Positions 17,521 to 26,761 of a stretch of DNA of 64,000 bases are shown one piece after another. The notes under the pieces are model-generated. The model was given only the letters and a program-made list of their open reading frames with translations. It ran no database searches and was not told the DNA's origin. The first letter of the stretch is position 1. Every line of letters begins with the position of its first letter. A program made the position numbers and the translations under genes. The stretch covers positions 1-64,000 of the forward strand of contig NZ_BAFP01000147.1 of NCBI RefSeq assembly GCF_000308455.1. The letters are read 5' to 3'. The DNA comes from Nocardia abscessus NBRC 100374. GTDB taxonomy: Bacteria; Actinomycetota; Actinomycetes; Mycobacteriales; Mycobacteriaceae.

Positions 17521-17967
17521 TAGTCCCCGCGCAATAACAAGGCGCAGACCGCTGCCATCCGCCCTGGCAACGGTACGCGCGACACTCCATCGCGACGCCG
17601 CCTATTTCCCGGACACGCAGCGCCTCGTCCGTGCGGCGGCCGCACGAAGGAGGCACCTGCGCTCGACCATCGCGCCCCGCCTCCGCCGAGTGGTGAACAC
17701 CTTCTTCGCCAACGGCGTCACGAGTTTTGACCGCCATCAACAACGCGGCCGGCGCGACCGAGGGCCCCGACCAGCTGCCCGCTGGGGCCGAAATCGCCGT
17801 ACTGGTGTAACGGCCCCCGCCGACCGCGACTCCGGACATCGTTTTCCGGTCAGCACTCCGACTGCGCACGCTGGAACGCTCCGACCCGATCGCGAATCGT
17901 GGCCCGCGAGAGACGACATCGCAGCCGACAGCTCTTCCGCTCGTCGTTCACATGATTGATCGGCGAC
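17521..17967. other. 447-bp intergenic region with no supported gene
   Basis: Open frames on both strands (for example 17504–17869 minus) translate to Arg/Ala-rich sequence with no domain, no good ribosome binding site and no coupling to neighbours. No clear hairpin or repeat was seen. It lies between the convergent menC and metallohydrolase genes and may be decayed sequence. Confidence 0.4.
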
Positions 17968-18480
17968 TCACCCGATCCGCACGCCGCAGCCCAGCATGGT
18001 GGTGCGCAAGAGCAGCGCCGCCTCGGGACCGACGACCCCGTCGACCAGTTCCAGATATCGATCGCAGAATTGCGGACCGTGCGCGGCCACCGATCCGGGG
18101 GCGGGCTCCAGGTGATGCGCGAGTTCGTGCAGGATCACCAGTTCCCGCAGCGCCCAGGCGGTGCCGCCGGTGTGCAGCGGAACGGCGAGGACGGCCTCGG
18201 CCGCCTCGTAGTGCGCGGCGGTGGTCCCGGCGCGCGAGCGGACGCGCACCGCGACGGCGGCTCGATCCCAGCGCGCCCGCACCCAATTGAGGTTCAGCAC
18301 TTTGTCCGTATAACTCTGCACGGATTCCACTGAGGCGAAGCGGCGCTCGATCGGCAGTGTGAGATGCGAACCGTAGAGTTCCACAGTGCGCGTTCCGTAC
18401 TCGTCCGCGCGATCGAACACCCCGCGCACCAACTGTTCGGCGTCGTACACCTTGGCGCGCTGACCATCGCGCACCGTCAT
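17968..18480 (-). CDS. TIGR04338-type metallohydrolase
   Basis: The 170-residue protein carries a zinc-protease motif HELAHH in LVILHELAHHLEPAPGSVAAHGPQFCDRYLELV. Two His ligands and the catalytic Glu are in HExxH, with a further His in AAHGPQF. The start is placed at ATG 18480 (MTVRDGQRAKVYDAEQLV), the usual N-terminus of this actinobacterial family; the GTG at 18552 is less likely. From memory, this family sits beside a DUF2786 gene in mycobacteria, as it does here. Function is unknown. Confidence 0.8.
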   Translation of the reverse strand: MTVRDGQRAKVYDAEQLVRGVFDRADEYGTRTVELYGSHLTLPIERRFASVESVQSYTDKVLNLNWVRARWDRAAVAVRVRSRAGTTAAHYEAAEAVLAVPLHTGGTAWALRELVILHELAHHLEPAPGSVAAHGPQFCDRYLELVDGVVGPEAALLLRTTMLGCGVRIG

Positions 18481-18604
18481 CGCCGCGACACCGATCGCAC
18501 CGCGGCGAGCACCGATAAGTTGCCGACCCGCGCCGGCACGACGGCCGGCCACACCCGGTCGAGGTCGCCCGCTCGCACCGGACAGCCCGCGATGCGCACG
18601 CCGA

Positions 18605-19447
18605 TCAGCCGCCTTCGGAGGTCAATTTCGCACGGGCGGCAGGGAGTTCGGGTGACGTCCCGATCCGCGCGGCCCGGCCCGCGCGATCGCCCGCCGCCCG
18701 CGCCGCCGCCGAATGTCCCGTCGACGCCTGCGGTCCGCGCCAGGTGCCGCGTGCCTCCGACGTCCGGGCGTAGAAATCTGTGAGCTCGATCTCTTTGTCG
18801 CGCAACGCCAGCGCGGTGCCGGTCGCGCGCCCGTCCCCGGGCAACACCTCGGCTTCGACCTCCGCCTTCACCTCGGCCAGCCGCCGCCCGATTCGCGCCG
18901 CGAACGCCATCTGAAAGTTCAGCCGCGCCGTCACGCCCGCCACCGGCGCCTGCACCCGCCGCCGGACCTGGCGGCCCCACCGCTTCTCCACCACGATCTT
19001 CTCCACGGTGGCCGATCGGTAGGCGCCGGACTTGATGTACTGGTCGGACGCGCGCACCATCTGCACGATCAGACTGGCGTAGAGCGCCTCGCAGGTATCG
19101 ATATCGGAGTCGAAACCGTAGGCGTAGATCTGCGTCGATGTCCTGGCAACATCGCAGCGCACGTCGTTGGCCGCAGCGATCGCGACGAACAACTGCACGT
19201 AGGTGCGCAACCCGCGTTTGCCCGGCTCGCCGATCGGGATGATCCGCTGCACGGGGGTGGGCCTGCGCTCGCGTCCCGCGATGTGCGCCCGCGCCACGGC
19301 GAGGTCGATGGACGACTTCGTAGCCAGCCGCTGAGCCGCGGCGAGGAACGCTTCGGCCTCGTGTTCGTTGTCCGTGGACTCGGCCTTGCGCAGCAACCCA
19401 CCGATGCGGGTGAGCATCCGATCGGGAACCGCGTTCGGCGAAGTCAT
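18605..19447 (-). CDS. DUF2786-domain protein
   Basis: The 280-residue protein has the DUF2786 block MLTRIGGLLRKAESTDNEHEAEAFLAAAQRLATKSSIDLA near the N-terminus. A domain containing VQLFVAIAAANDVRC and TCEALYASLIVQMVRASD follows, then basic helices and a low-complexity Ala/Arg C-terminus. Start 19447 (MTSPNAVPDRML) is chosen because the upstream frame has no homology. It is 124 bases upstream of the metallohydrolase on the same strand. Role unknown; mu-like phage relatives suggest DNA or RNA association, but that is weak. Confidence 0.75.
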   Translation of the reverse strand: MTSPNAVPDRMLTRIGGLLRKAESTDNEHEAEAFLAAAQRLATKSSIDLAVARAHIAGRERRPTPVQRIIPIGEPGKRGLRTYVQLFVAIAAANDVRCDVARTSTQIYAYGFDSDIDTCEALYASLIVQMVRASDQYIKSGAYRSATVEKIVVEKRWGRQVRRRVQAPVAGVTARLNFQMAFAARIGRRLAEVKAEVEAEVLPGDGRATGTALALRDKEIELTDFYARTSEARGTWRGPQASTGHSAAARAAGDRAGRAARIGTSPELPAARAKLTSEGG

Positions 19448-19568
19448 CGCCGTCAGCCTAATGGGCGACTTCCCGCCACTGTCCCGCATGCCGGATCGAC
19501 ACCATGTATCTTGCCTTGTGCACCGGCAGGGTGTGCTGCCGCTCACGAACGATCCTGGAGTGTTTGCG

Positions 19569-20870
19569 ATGGCTGTGAAGAAGGTGTCGTCCCTACGTGC
19601 GACGCTCGTGCCACGGGCCGCGGTCGCGGTCGCGTCGGTCGGGCTGCTGACCGCGACGTTCACCAGTGCCTGCTCCAGCGACAGCGGCGGCAGCCCGACC
19701 AGCCAGAACCTCACCGGACGTGGTCCGATCACCTACGTCGAGGGCAAGGACACCACCGAGACCGGCGCGGTCAAGCAGCTGATCGAGCGCTGGAACGCCG
19801 CGCACCCGGACGAGCAGGTGACGTTCAAGGAACAGTCGAACGACGCCTCGCAGCAGTACGACGACCTGGTCGAGCACATGCGCTCCAAGCAGTCCAACTA
19901 CGACGTGGTCGCCTTGGACGTGCCCTGGACCGCCGAGTTCGCCGCCAAGGGCTGGATCCAGCCGCTGAAGGACTCCTTCGCGATCGACACCAGCGCGCTG
20001 CTCTCGCCGCCGGTCGCCAGCGCCACCTACAACAACACGCTCTACGCCGCACCCCGGAACACCAACGGCGGCCTGCTGTTCTACCGCAAGGACCTGGTGC
20101 CGAACCCGCCCAAGACCTGGAACGAACTGCTGGCCCAGTGCCCGATCGCGCGCCAGCAGAACATCGGTTGCTACGCGGGTCAGTTCGCGCCCTACGAGGG
20201 CCTGACCGTGAACGCGGCCGAGGTCATCAACGCCTACGGCGGCAGCTTCGTCGGCGCCGACGGCAAGACCCCCACGGTGAACAGCGCGCAGTCGCGCACC
20301 GGCCTGAAGGTGCTGGTCGACGCGTTCAACAACGGCGACATCCCCAAAGAGGCCATCACGTTCAAGGAGCCGGAATCCAGCAACGCCTTCGCTCAGGGCA
20401 AGCTGATGTTCCTGCGCTCGTGGCCGTCCACCTTCGGTGACGTCGGCGGCGAGGCCTCCGCCGTGAAGGACAAGTTCTCGGTCGCTCCGCTGCCGGGGGA
20501 CAACGGCGTCGGCGCCTCCACCCTCGGCGGCTACAACGCGGCGATCAGCGCGTACTCCAAGAACAAGGCCACCGCGCTGGACTTCCTGCGCTTCCTGATC
20601 AGCGAGGACGCGCAGCACATCGTCGCCTCCGGCGCGCTGCCCTCGGTACGCGCGTCCATGTACGACGACCCGGCGCTGATCGCGAAGATGCCCTACCTGC
20701 CCGCGCTCAAGGACTCCATCGCCAGCGCGGTCCCGCGCCCGGTGACACCCTTCTATCCAGCGGTGAGCAAGGCCATCCAGGACAACGCCTATGCTGCGTT
20801 GAACGGAACCAAGTCCGTCGACGACGCGATCACCGGTATGCAAAAGGGCATCGAGACCGCCGGATCGTAA
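19569..20870 (+). CDS. Sugar ABC transporter substrate-binding lipoprotein
   Basis: The 433-residue family-1 binding protein has a lipoprotein signal ending FTSACSSD. It then shows the binding-protein fold (QLIERWNAAHPDEQVTFKEQSNDASQQYDDLVEHM, YDVVALDVPWTAEFAAKGWI, GLLFYRKDLV, FRPV-like C-terminal PVTPFYPAVSKAIQ). It resembles the trehalose/maltose-type proteins LpqY, ThuE and MusE; the substrate is inferred from that. A GGAG motif precedes ATG 19569. The two permease genes follow immediately. Confidence 0.9.
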   Translation: MAVKKVSSLRATLVPRAAVAVASVGLLTATFTSACSSDSGGSPTSQNLTGRGPITYVEGKDTTETGAVKQLIERWNAAHPDEQVTFKEQSNDASQQYDDLVEHMRSKQSNYDVVALDVPWTAEFAAKGWIQPLKDSFAIDTSALLSPPVASATYNNTLYAAPRNTNGGLLFYRKDLVPNPPKTWNELLAQCPIARQQNIGCYAGQFAPYEGLTVNAAEVINAYGGSFVGADGKTPTVNSAQSRTGLKVLVDAFNNGDIPKEAITFKEPESSNAFAQGKLMFLRSWPSTFGDVGGEASAVKDKFSVAPLPGDNGVGASTLGGYNAAISAYSKNKATALDFLRFLISEDAQHIVASGALPSVRASMYDDPALIAKMPYLPALKDSIASAVPRPVTPFYPAVSKAIQDNAYAALNGTKSVDDAITGMQKGIETAGS

Positions 20871-20916
20871 GTGATCGAGCGCGATGGACCCGACGAACCC
20901 GCAGGAGAGAGAAACG

Positions 20917-21945
20917 GTGTCGGATCCTTCGGGAACGGCGACTAGCGTGCCGAAAGACGACGAAGTTGTTCCGGCCCAGCGCGGCTTCGCCGCACGGCTG
21001 GCCCTGGACCTGCGACGCTCCGGGAAAGCCTGGGTGTTCGTCACACCGGTGCTGATCGCGCTAGCGGTCGTCATCGGGTATCCGGTGTTCCGGGCCCTGT
21101 GGATGTCCTTCCAGAAGGACCCCGGGCTCGACCCGGCGACCGGCATGTTCGTCGAAGGCGGCAGCGCCGGGTTCTCGAACTACACGCACTGGCTGCTGCA
21201 GCAGTGCCAGGTCGTGACCGGCGAGACGGTGCCGTGCCCCACCGGCAATCTCGGCTCGCAATTCTGGATGGCCATCGGGGTCACGCTGTTCTTCACAGTC
21301 GTGACCGTCGCGCTGGAGGCGACGCTCGGCCTCGGCATGGCCATGGTGATGGGCAAGACCTTCCGCGGCAGGGCGCTGCTGCGCGCGGCCGTGCTGATTC
21401 CGTGGGCCATCCCGACCGCCGTCACGGCACGGTTGTGGGAGTTCATGTTCCAGTACGACGGCGTGGTCAACCGCGTGCTCGGCACGCACATCCTGTGGAC
21501 CTCCGACGCCTGGCCTGCCCGGTTCGCGGTGATCGCGGCCGACGTCTGGAAGACCACGCCGTTCATGGCGCTGCTGCTGCTGGCCGGTCTGCAGGTGATC
21601 CCGGGCGATGTGTACGAGGCGGCTCGCGTCGACGGCGCGTCGGCCTGGCAGCGGTTCACCCAGATCACGCTGCCGCTGCTGAAGCCGGCCCTGCTGGTCG
21701 CGGTGCTGTTCCGCACCATGGACGCGCTGCGCATGTACGACCTGCCCGCGATCATGACGCTGGGCAATCCGTCCACCCGCACGGTGTCGATCCTGGTGGT
21801 CGACCAGGTCCGGCAAGGCCCCAACAGTGCGGCCGCGTTGTCCACCATCACCTTCCTTTTGATCTTCGCGGTGGCGTTCGTGCTGGTGAAGATTCTCGGG
21901 GCCAACGCCGTTCGCACCCAGGAAGAACAGCGGGAGGCGCACTGA
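20917..21945 (+). CDS. Sugar ABC transporter permease (MalF/SugA type)
   Basis: The 342-residue inner-membrane permease has six predicted helices and the EAA loop DVYEAARVDGASAWQRFTQITLPLLKPAL that contacts the ATPase. GTG 20917 is preferred over ATG 20884 because AGGAGAG ends 8 bases upstream of it. The N-terminus is cytoplasmic and polar. Its stop overlaps the next start (TGATG, 21943–21947). It forms the channel with the downstream MalG-type partner. Confidence 0.92.
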   Translation: MSDPSGTATSVPKDDEVVPAQRGFAARLALDLRRSGKAWVFVTPVLIALAVVIGYPVFRALWMSFQKDPGLDPATGMFVEGGSAGFSNYTHWLLQQCQVVTGETVPCPTGNLGSQFWMAIGVTLFFTVVTVALEATLGLGMAMVMGKTFRGRALLRAAVLIPWAIPTAVTARLWEFMFQYDGVVNRVLGTHILWTSDAWPARFAVIAADVWKTTPFMALLLLAGLQVIPGDVYEAARVDGASAWQRFTQITLPLLKPALLVAVLFRTMDALRMYDLPAIMTLGNPSTRTVSILVVDQVRQGPNSAAALSTITFLLIFAVAFVLVKILGANAVRTQEEQREAH

Positions 21946-22838
21946 TGTCCGTGCAGACAGCGGAAAAGCCCGTGACGGGGCAGCGTGCCGCGCAGCCGGT
22001 TCCGTGGACCAAGCGCCTCGGCTCGGTACGGCTGTACCTCGGCGCGCTGATCGTGCTCGTCTGGGGCCTCGCGCCGTTCTACTGGATGGCGGTCAACGCG
22101 TTCCGCGACCCCGACTACACCTTCGACAACACCCCGTGGCCGACGCACGTCACGCTGGAGAACTTCCGCAACGCGTTCGACACCAGCCGCGGCAACAACT
22201 TCGGCAAGGCGCTGGTCAACAGCCTCGTCATCGGCTCGATCACCACGGTGATCGCCCTGGCGGTCGGCGTGCTGGCCGCGTACGCGCTCGCCCGGCTCAC
22301 CTTCCGCGGCAAGTACGTGGTGTCCGGCTTGATCCTCAGCGCCTCGATGTTCCCCGTCGTCGTCCTGGTCACCCCGCTGTTCCAGCTGTTCACCAACCTC
22401 GGCTGGATCGGCGAGTACCAGGCGATGATCATCCCGAACATCTCGTTCGTGCTGCCGATGACGGTCTACATCCTCGCGTCCTTCTTCGCCGAACTGCCGT
22501 GGGAACTGGAAGAAGCCGCGCGGATCGACGGCGCCACCAAGATGCAGGCGTTCCGCTTGGTGATGCTGCCCTTGGCCGCCCCCGCCGTGTTCACCACCGC
22601 GATTCTCGCGTTCATCGCGGCGGTCAACGAATACCTGCTGGCCCGTTTGCTTTCCAGCGACAAGACCGAACCGGTCACCGTCGCGATCGCCCGCTTCTCC
22701 GGCAACAACCCGCTGGTGCAGCCCTACGCGGCGATCATGGCGGCAGGCACGATCGTCACCATCCCGCTGGTCGTCATGGTCCTGCTCTTCCAGCGCCGGA
22801 TCATCTCGGGCCTCACCGCGGGCGGCGTGAAGAGCTGA
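21945..22838 (+). CDS. Sugar ABC transporter permease (MalG/SugB type)
   Basis: The 297-residue permease has the MalG pattern: PFYWMAVNAFRDPDYTF after the first helix, six helices, and the EAA loop ELEEAARIDGATKMQAFRLVMLPLAAPAV. ATG 21945 overlaps the stop of the first permease, with GGGAGG upstream. No ATPase gene follows; the operon ends and a palindromic repeat begins within 50 bp. The ATPase at 12525 is the likely partner. Confidence 0.92.
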   Translation: MSVQTAEKPVTGQRAAQPVPWTKRLGSVRLYLGALIVLVWGLAPFYWMAVNAFRDPDYTFDNTPWPTHVTLENFRNAFDTSRGNNFGKALVNSLVIGSITTVIALAVGVLAAYALARLTFRGKYVVSGLILSASMFPVVVLVTPLFQLFTNLGWIGEYQAMIIPNISFVLPMTVYILASFFAELPWELEEAARIDGATKMQAFRLVMLPLAAPAVFTTAILAFIAAVNEYLLARLLSSDKTEPVTVAIARFSGNNPLVQPYAAIMAAGTIVTIPLVVMVLLFQRRIISGLTAGGVKS

Positions 22839-22886
22839 ATCCTTGGCCGCGCGGGCGCGGCGGGTTCGCGGGCTGTGTTGGTTTTT

Positions 22887-23002
22887 CCAGCGCCTGCGGC
22901 GCTGGGTGTTCGCGGCCCTCTTGTGGCTCGCGTCCGAGCGACCGCCGCTGGCGACTGCGTCGCGGACGCGGCGGCCGCTCGGACGCGAGCCGGGCCGCGA
23001 AC
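22887..23002. repeat. REP-like palindromic intergenic repeat
   Basis: Between the sugar permease and the PBP gene lie two nested structures. The first is an 8-bp hairpin with a 3-base loop (22887–22905). The second is a long inverted repeat: arms 22908–22918 plus 22925–22947 pair with 22969–23002 at 33 of 34 positions, with one 6-base bulge. The 462-bp gap (22839–23300) contains no supported gene; its open frames encode only Arg/Pro-rich low-complexity sequence. The design suits a genome-wide repeat or a strong transcription barrier after the sugar operon. Confidence 0.75.
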
Positions 23003-23300
23003 GGCGCATGCTCGGTCTCGCTTCGCTCGAAACCTGGAGTCGGGGTGAGCCGGTGGCGTTGCCGAGGTAACCACCGGACAGCGGGGTTCGCCGTCCTTTC
23101 GCAGCACGCGGCCCGAGCGGCCCACGTGCATCGGCGATTCTTGGGGCCACACGCGCGGGTAATGCATGCGGCTCGGCTGTGTCGGACGGCTGGAAAGTGG
23201 AAAGCCGCCTGTGAACGAACGCGGTAAACTCTGGCTTTCGATGCTCTTTTCCGTTCGTTCGTGCAGGTGAGTTCGTCCGGCGCTCCGGGAGGAGATGATC

Positions 23301-25577
23301 GTGAGCTCGTTCCGCAAACCGCGAGAACGTAGACGCGGCGGCAAGGGGGCTCCCCCGCCCGCACCGTATGCCTCGATCGCGGGCTGGAACGAGCGGCCGG
23401 AAGCGGCGAGACGCGACGCGCGGAGCCGACGCGAACGCATGGCGGACCGTAGGAAGACGCGACCGCCCGTGCCGCGCCCGGCGCCGGCGGAGAATCGGCC
23501 GCCGCGCAGCAGAGCCGAACGTATCCGCCGCCTGCTGCTCGCCTTGTTCATCCTGTTCGGCGTGGTGCCCGCGCTGCTGTCGGTCCTGGCGTACTGGAGT
23601 GCCGAGATCCCGGATCCGAGTGCGGTGCAGACGAATCAGATCGCGACCATCCTGGCGGCCGACGGCAGCACGGTGATCGCGAAAATCGTGCCGCCGGACG
23701 GTAATCGGATGCCGGTCCCGCTGTCCGACGTGCCGCAGCCGGTGCGCGACGCGGTGCTGTCGGCCGAGGATCGGAATTTCTACACCAATCCCGGCTATTC
23801 GACTTCCGGCTTTCTGCGGGCCGTGCGAGACAACCTGCTCGGGAAGGACAACGCGGGCGGCGGCTCCACGATCACCCAGCAGTACGTCAAGAACGCGTTC
23901 CTCGGCTCCGAGCGCACGGTCACCCGCAAGATGCGCGAGCTGATCATCGCGGCGAAGATGGCGCGGCAGTGGAGCAAAGACGACATCCTCGCCGCCTACC
24001 TCAACACCATCTACTACGGCCGGGGGTCGTACGGCATCGCCGCGGCGGCCAAGGTCTACTTCGACAAACAGGTGAACCAGCTGACCCTCGCGGAGGGCGC
24101 GGTGCTCGCCGCGCTGATCCGGACGCCCTCGATCCTGGACCCGGAAACCCATCTCGCGGAGTTGAAAGCGCGCTGGCGCTACGTGCTCGACGGGATGGTC
24201 GAGATGGGCGTCCTCGCGCCGGGTGATCGTGACGCCACCACCTTTCCGCTGATCATCCCGCTCACCGAGATCCCGGACGAGGACGTGGCCCGCGGCCCGG
24301 AGGGACTGATCCGCAACCAGGTGGTGCGCGAGCTGCGCGACTCCGGCATCAGCGAGCGCGACCTGAACAAGGGCGCGTTGCAGATCACCACCACCATCGA
24401 CGCCAGGGCGCAGCAGGCGGTGCTGGGGGCGGTGCGCGACCGGCTCGGTGCCCAGCCACCGGAATTGCGCGCCGCGGTGGTGTCGATCGATCCGCGCTCC
24501 GGCGCGGTGCGCGCGTACTTCGGCGGCTACGACGGCATCGGCTTCGACTTCGCCCAGGCGCCGTTGCAGACCGGATCGGCGTTCAAGGTCTTCGCGGCGA
24601 TCGCCGCGCAGCAGCAGAGCATTCCGCTCTCGCGCGTGCTGGACAGCTCCCCGGTGACCGACCGCGGTACCCGGATCACCAACGTGGACGGCGAGTCGTG
24701 CGGCAAGTGCACCATGGCCGAGGCGCTGAAGCGCTCACTGAACACCAGCTTCTACCGGTTGACCATGACGATGTTCGACGGGCCGCAGGCCATCGCGGAC
24801 GCGGCGCACGCAGCCGGTATCCCGGAAGAGCTGCCGGGCGTGGCGGGCAAGACCCTCAGCGAGGACGGCGGTAAACCGCTGAACGGAATCGTCCTCGGGC
24901 AGTATGTGGTCCGGCCCATCGACATGGCCTCGGCCTACGCCACGCTCGGTGCGGCAGGTGTGCACCACCGGCCCTATTTCGTGCAGCGGGTGGTGACCGG
25001 CGACGGGCGGGTGCTCCTGGATCGCGGCGACCCGGACCAGCAGGTCGGCGAACAGCTGCCCGAGGGGAAGCAGCGCATCCCCCGGAAGATCGCGGAGAAC
25101 ACCACCGAGGCGATGCTCCCGATCGCGGCCTACTCCAACGGGCACGCGCTGAAGAACAACCGTCCCTCGGCCGCCAAGACCGGCACCACACAGCTCGGCG
25201 AGAGCGATTTCAACAAGGACGCGTGGATGATCGGCTTCACCCCGTCGCTGTCCACGGCGGTATGGATCGGCACCGAGCAGTCACAACCGATCCGCACCGC
25301 GCGCGGCGCCGACATCTACGGCTCCGGCCTGCCCGCCGACATCTGGAAACAGGTCATGGACGACGCGCTCGACGGCACCCCGATCGAACAGTTCTCGGGC
25401 ACGCGGGCTCCGGCCGGGCCGAATCAGAGCAAGCCGCCCTCCGGCGGGCCCTACGACATCCTGAATCCACCGCAGCAGTCGCCGCAGCGCGAACCCGCCG
25501 TCGTCATCCCGCCGAGCGCGCAACCACCCAGGGAGGTGGAGATCTTCCCGGGGCTGAGCATTCCGGTTCCTGGATAG
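23301..25577 (+). CDS. Class A penicillin-binding protein (glycosyltransferase/transpeptidase)
   Basis: The 758-residue bifunctional peptidoglycan synthase has a basic cytoplasmic tail, one membrane helix (LLLALFILFGVVPALLSVLAYW), a GT51 domain (SAEDRNFYTNPGYS, GGGSTITQQYVKN, ILAAYLNTIYYGRG) and a transpeptidase domain. Its active-site Ser426 is in TGSAFK, with SLN in KRSLNTSFY and KTG in AAKTGTTQ. GTG 23301 is preferred over ATG 23295 because the strong GGGAGGAG (23287–23294) ends 6 bases before it. It is a paralog of the larger PBP at 31669; the short tail ends FPGLSIPVPG, matching that protein's LPGITIPVPG. Confidence 0.93.
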   Translation: MSSFRKPRERRRGGKGAPPPAPYASIAGWNERPEAARRDARSRRERMADRRKTRPPVPRPAPAENRPPRSRAERIRRLLLALFILFGVVPALLSVLAYWSAEIPDPSAVQTNQIATILAADGSTVIAKIVPPDGNRMPVPLSDVPQPVRDAVLSAEDRNFYTNPGYSTSGFLRAVRDNLLGKDNAGGGSTITQQYVKNAFLGSERTVTRKMRELIIAAKMARQWSKDDILAAYLNTIYYGRGSYGIAAAAKVYFDKQVNQLTLAEGAVLAALIRTPSILDPETHLAELKARWRYVLDGMVEMGVLAPGDRDATTFPLIIPLTEIPDEDVARGPEGLIRNQVVRELRDSGISERDLNKGALQITTTIDARAQQAVLGAVRDRLGAQPPELRAAVVSIDPRSGAVRAYFGGYDGIGFDFAQAPLQTGSAFKVFAAIAAQQQSIPLSRVLDSSPVTDRGTRITNVDGESCGKCTMAEALKRSLNTSFYRLTMTMFDGPQAIADAAHAAGIPEELPGVAGKTLSEDGGKPLNGIVLGQYVVRPIDMASAYATLGAAGVHHRPYFVQRVVTGDGRVLLDRGDPDQQVGEQLPEGKQRIPRKIAENTTEAMLPIAAYSNGHALKNNRPSAAKTGTTQLGESDFNKDAWMIGFTPSLSTAVWIGTEQSQPIRTARGADIYGSGLPADIWKQVMDDALDGTPIEQFSGTRAPAGPNQSKPPSGGPYDILNPPQQSPQREPAVVIPPSAQPPREVEIFPGLSIPVPG

Positions 25578-25828
25578 CGATGATGCTGTGACCTTCCGTC
25601 GCCCGGTGGAACGCATGACGTGGCAGCATCGTTTGCCAGAGTGAGAGCGAACAGCGAGTGCGTCGGTACGGGCCGACGCCGAAACCGCGGAAACGATGCG
25701 GAAGGATATGCGCTCGAGCGACGGCAGCGCGGCGCGAGCGACGGGCCCGGAGGCGGTAGCCTGCGTCACCATGGAGGGCACCGGGAGCGACGCCGATTGA
25801 AGACAGACGAGACATAGGGGCTACGCCG

Positions 25829-26287
25829 GTGGATTTCAATGTCGTTGACCAACCCGAGACGCTGGTGGCGGGAACAGTGCTTCGCAGCCCCGCGCTCGCG
25901 GTCGAAGGACCGCGCCGCGCGAAAGTCGAAGAGGCGTGGAAGCGCAACCTGGCCCGCAAGCTGCCCGGACCGCCGACCACGGCGTACGTCGACCACGCGC
26001 CGGAGATCAATTCGTACCTGACCCACATCGTCGGCTACCGCTGCCACAGCCTGGCCGACCTGCTGCCCGGCGACGTGCTCGCCCGGGTGCCCGCCGGGCG
26101 CTTCGCCCGGTTCATCGCCAGCGGCGACAATCTCGGCGACACCATCGTGAGCATCTGGCGAGCGGTGTGGGACGCGGAGGCCTCGGGGCGGCTCGTGCGC
26201 GCGTACACCGGCGACTGGGAACACTATCCGGACGCGCGGACGGTGGAAGTCTTCGTGGCATTGGCAGACGATCAGGGCAACGGGTAG
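25829..26287 (+). CDS. GyrI-like/effector-binding-domain protein, copy 1
   Basis: The 152-residue protein (MDFNVVDQPETLVAGTVLRSP) has the alternating strand pattern of single-domain GyrI-like or SOUL-type ligand-binding proteins, including GDVLARVPAGRFARFIASG. In that family the segment 'P-x-G-x-Y/F-A-x-F' closes the ligand pocket. Members bind small molecules or gyrase, or remain as stand-alone AraC effector domains. The start is GTG. A tandem paralog follows after 9 bases, so the pair arose by duplication. Confidence 0.75.
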   Translation: MDFNVVDQPETLVAGTVLRSPALAVEGPRRAKVEEAWKRNLARKLPGPPTTAYVDHAPEINSYLTHIVGYRCHSLADLLPGDVLARVPAGRFARFIASGDNLGDTIVSIWRAVWDAEASGRLVRAYTGDWEHYPDARTVEVFVALADDQGNG

Positions 26288-26296
26288 GAACAGACA

Positions 26297-26722
26297 GTGG
26301 ACTTCGAGATCGTCACATTGCCGCAGAGCATGGTCGCGGGCCTGACCGTGCCGCTGGCCGGCCGCGAGGTGACCGCGCGTGACCTCGACCTGGTGAACTT
26401 CACCTGGGATCGGTACCTGGCACGGGAGAAGAACGTACAGCGAGTGGCCGCCTACATCGGCCAGAACGATCACGCCGTCGCCGTGCTGGGCTACGAGATC
26501 GGCGCGATGGGCGAACTGGACCCCGGCGACGTGCTCACCATCATCCCGCAGGGCCGCTACGCCAAATTCGTCGTCGCCGACAAGCCCTACGACCTGCTGC
26601 GCACCGCATGGGCACAGGTGGCGAAGGCCGAGAGCGCGGGGACCATCACCCGCTCACACACCGCCGAGGTGGAGCGCTACACCGGCCCCGCGTCGGTAGA
26701 GGTCTACGTCTCGCTGGACTGA
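26297..26722 (+). CDS. GyrI-like/effector-binding-domain protein, copy 2
   Basis: The 141-residue protein (MDFEIVTLPQSMVAGLTVPL) is a diverged paralog of the preceding gene. It keeps the motif GDVLTIIPQGRYAKFVVAD and the C-terminal Y-T-G-P-A-S-V-E-V-Y-V-S-L strand. GTG 26297 has TAGGAA 8 bases upstream. A ligand or partner cannot be assigned. It has no link to the toxin-antitoxin pair that follows except position. Confidence 0.75.
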   Translation: MDFEIVTLPQSMVAGLTVPLAGREVTARDLDLVNFTWDRYLAREKNVQRVAAYIGQNDHAVAVLGYEIGAMGELDPGDVLTIIPQGRYAKFVVADKPYDLLRTAWAQVAKAESAGTITRSHTAEVERYTGPASVEVYVSLD

Positions 26723-26732
26723 ATTCGCTGAC

Positions 26733-26754
26733 GTGTACACGACAACGTGTACAC
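26733..26754 (+). promoter_or_regulatory. Two GTGTACAC palindromes: antitoxin operator overlapping a leaderless promoter
   Basis: Perfect 8-bp palindromes GTGTACAC lie at 26733–26740 and 26747–26754, 14 bp centre to centre. The second contains TACACT (26749–26754), a −10 box ending 7 bases before ATG 26762. YefM antitoxins are known to bind paired palindromes with a TGTACA core, so this is very probably the autoregulatory operator. Confidence 0.75.
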
Positions 26755-26761
26755 TTCAGAT

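Noticed and set aside
17486..17959. Small frames in the menC–metallohydrolase gap
   Set aside because: No domain, no ribosome binding site and no coupling; composition like other shadow frames.
21180..24152. A 990-codon open frame on the minus strand across the sugar permeases and PBP
   Set aside because: It is antisense to three well-supported genes, is Arg/His/Gly-rich low-complexity sequence, and results from high third-position GC.
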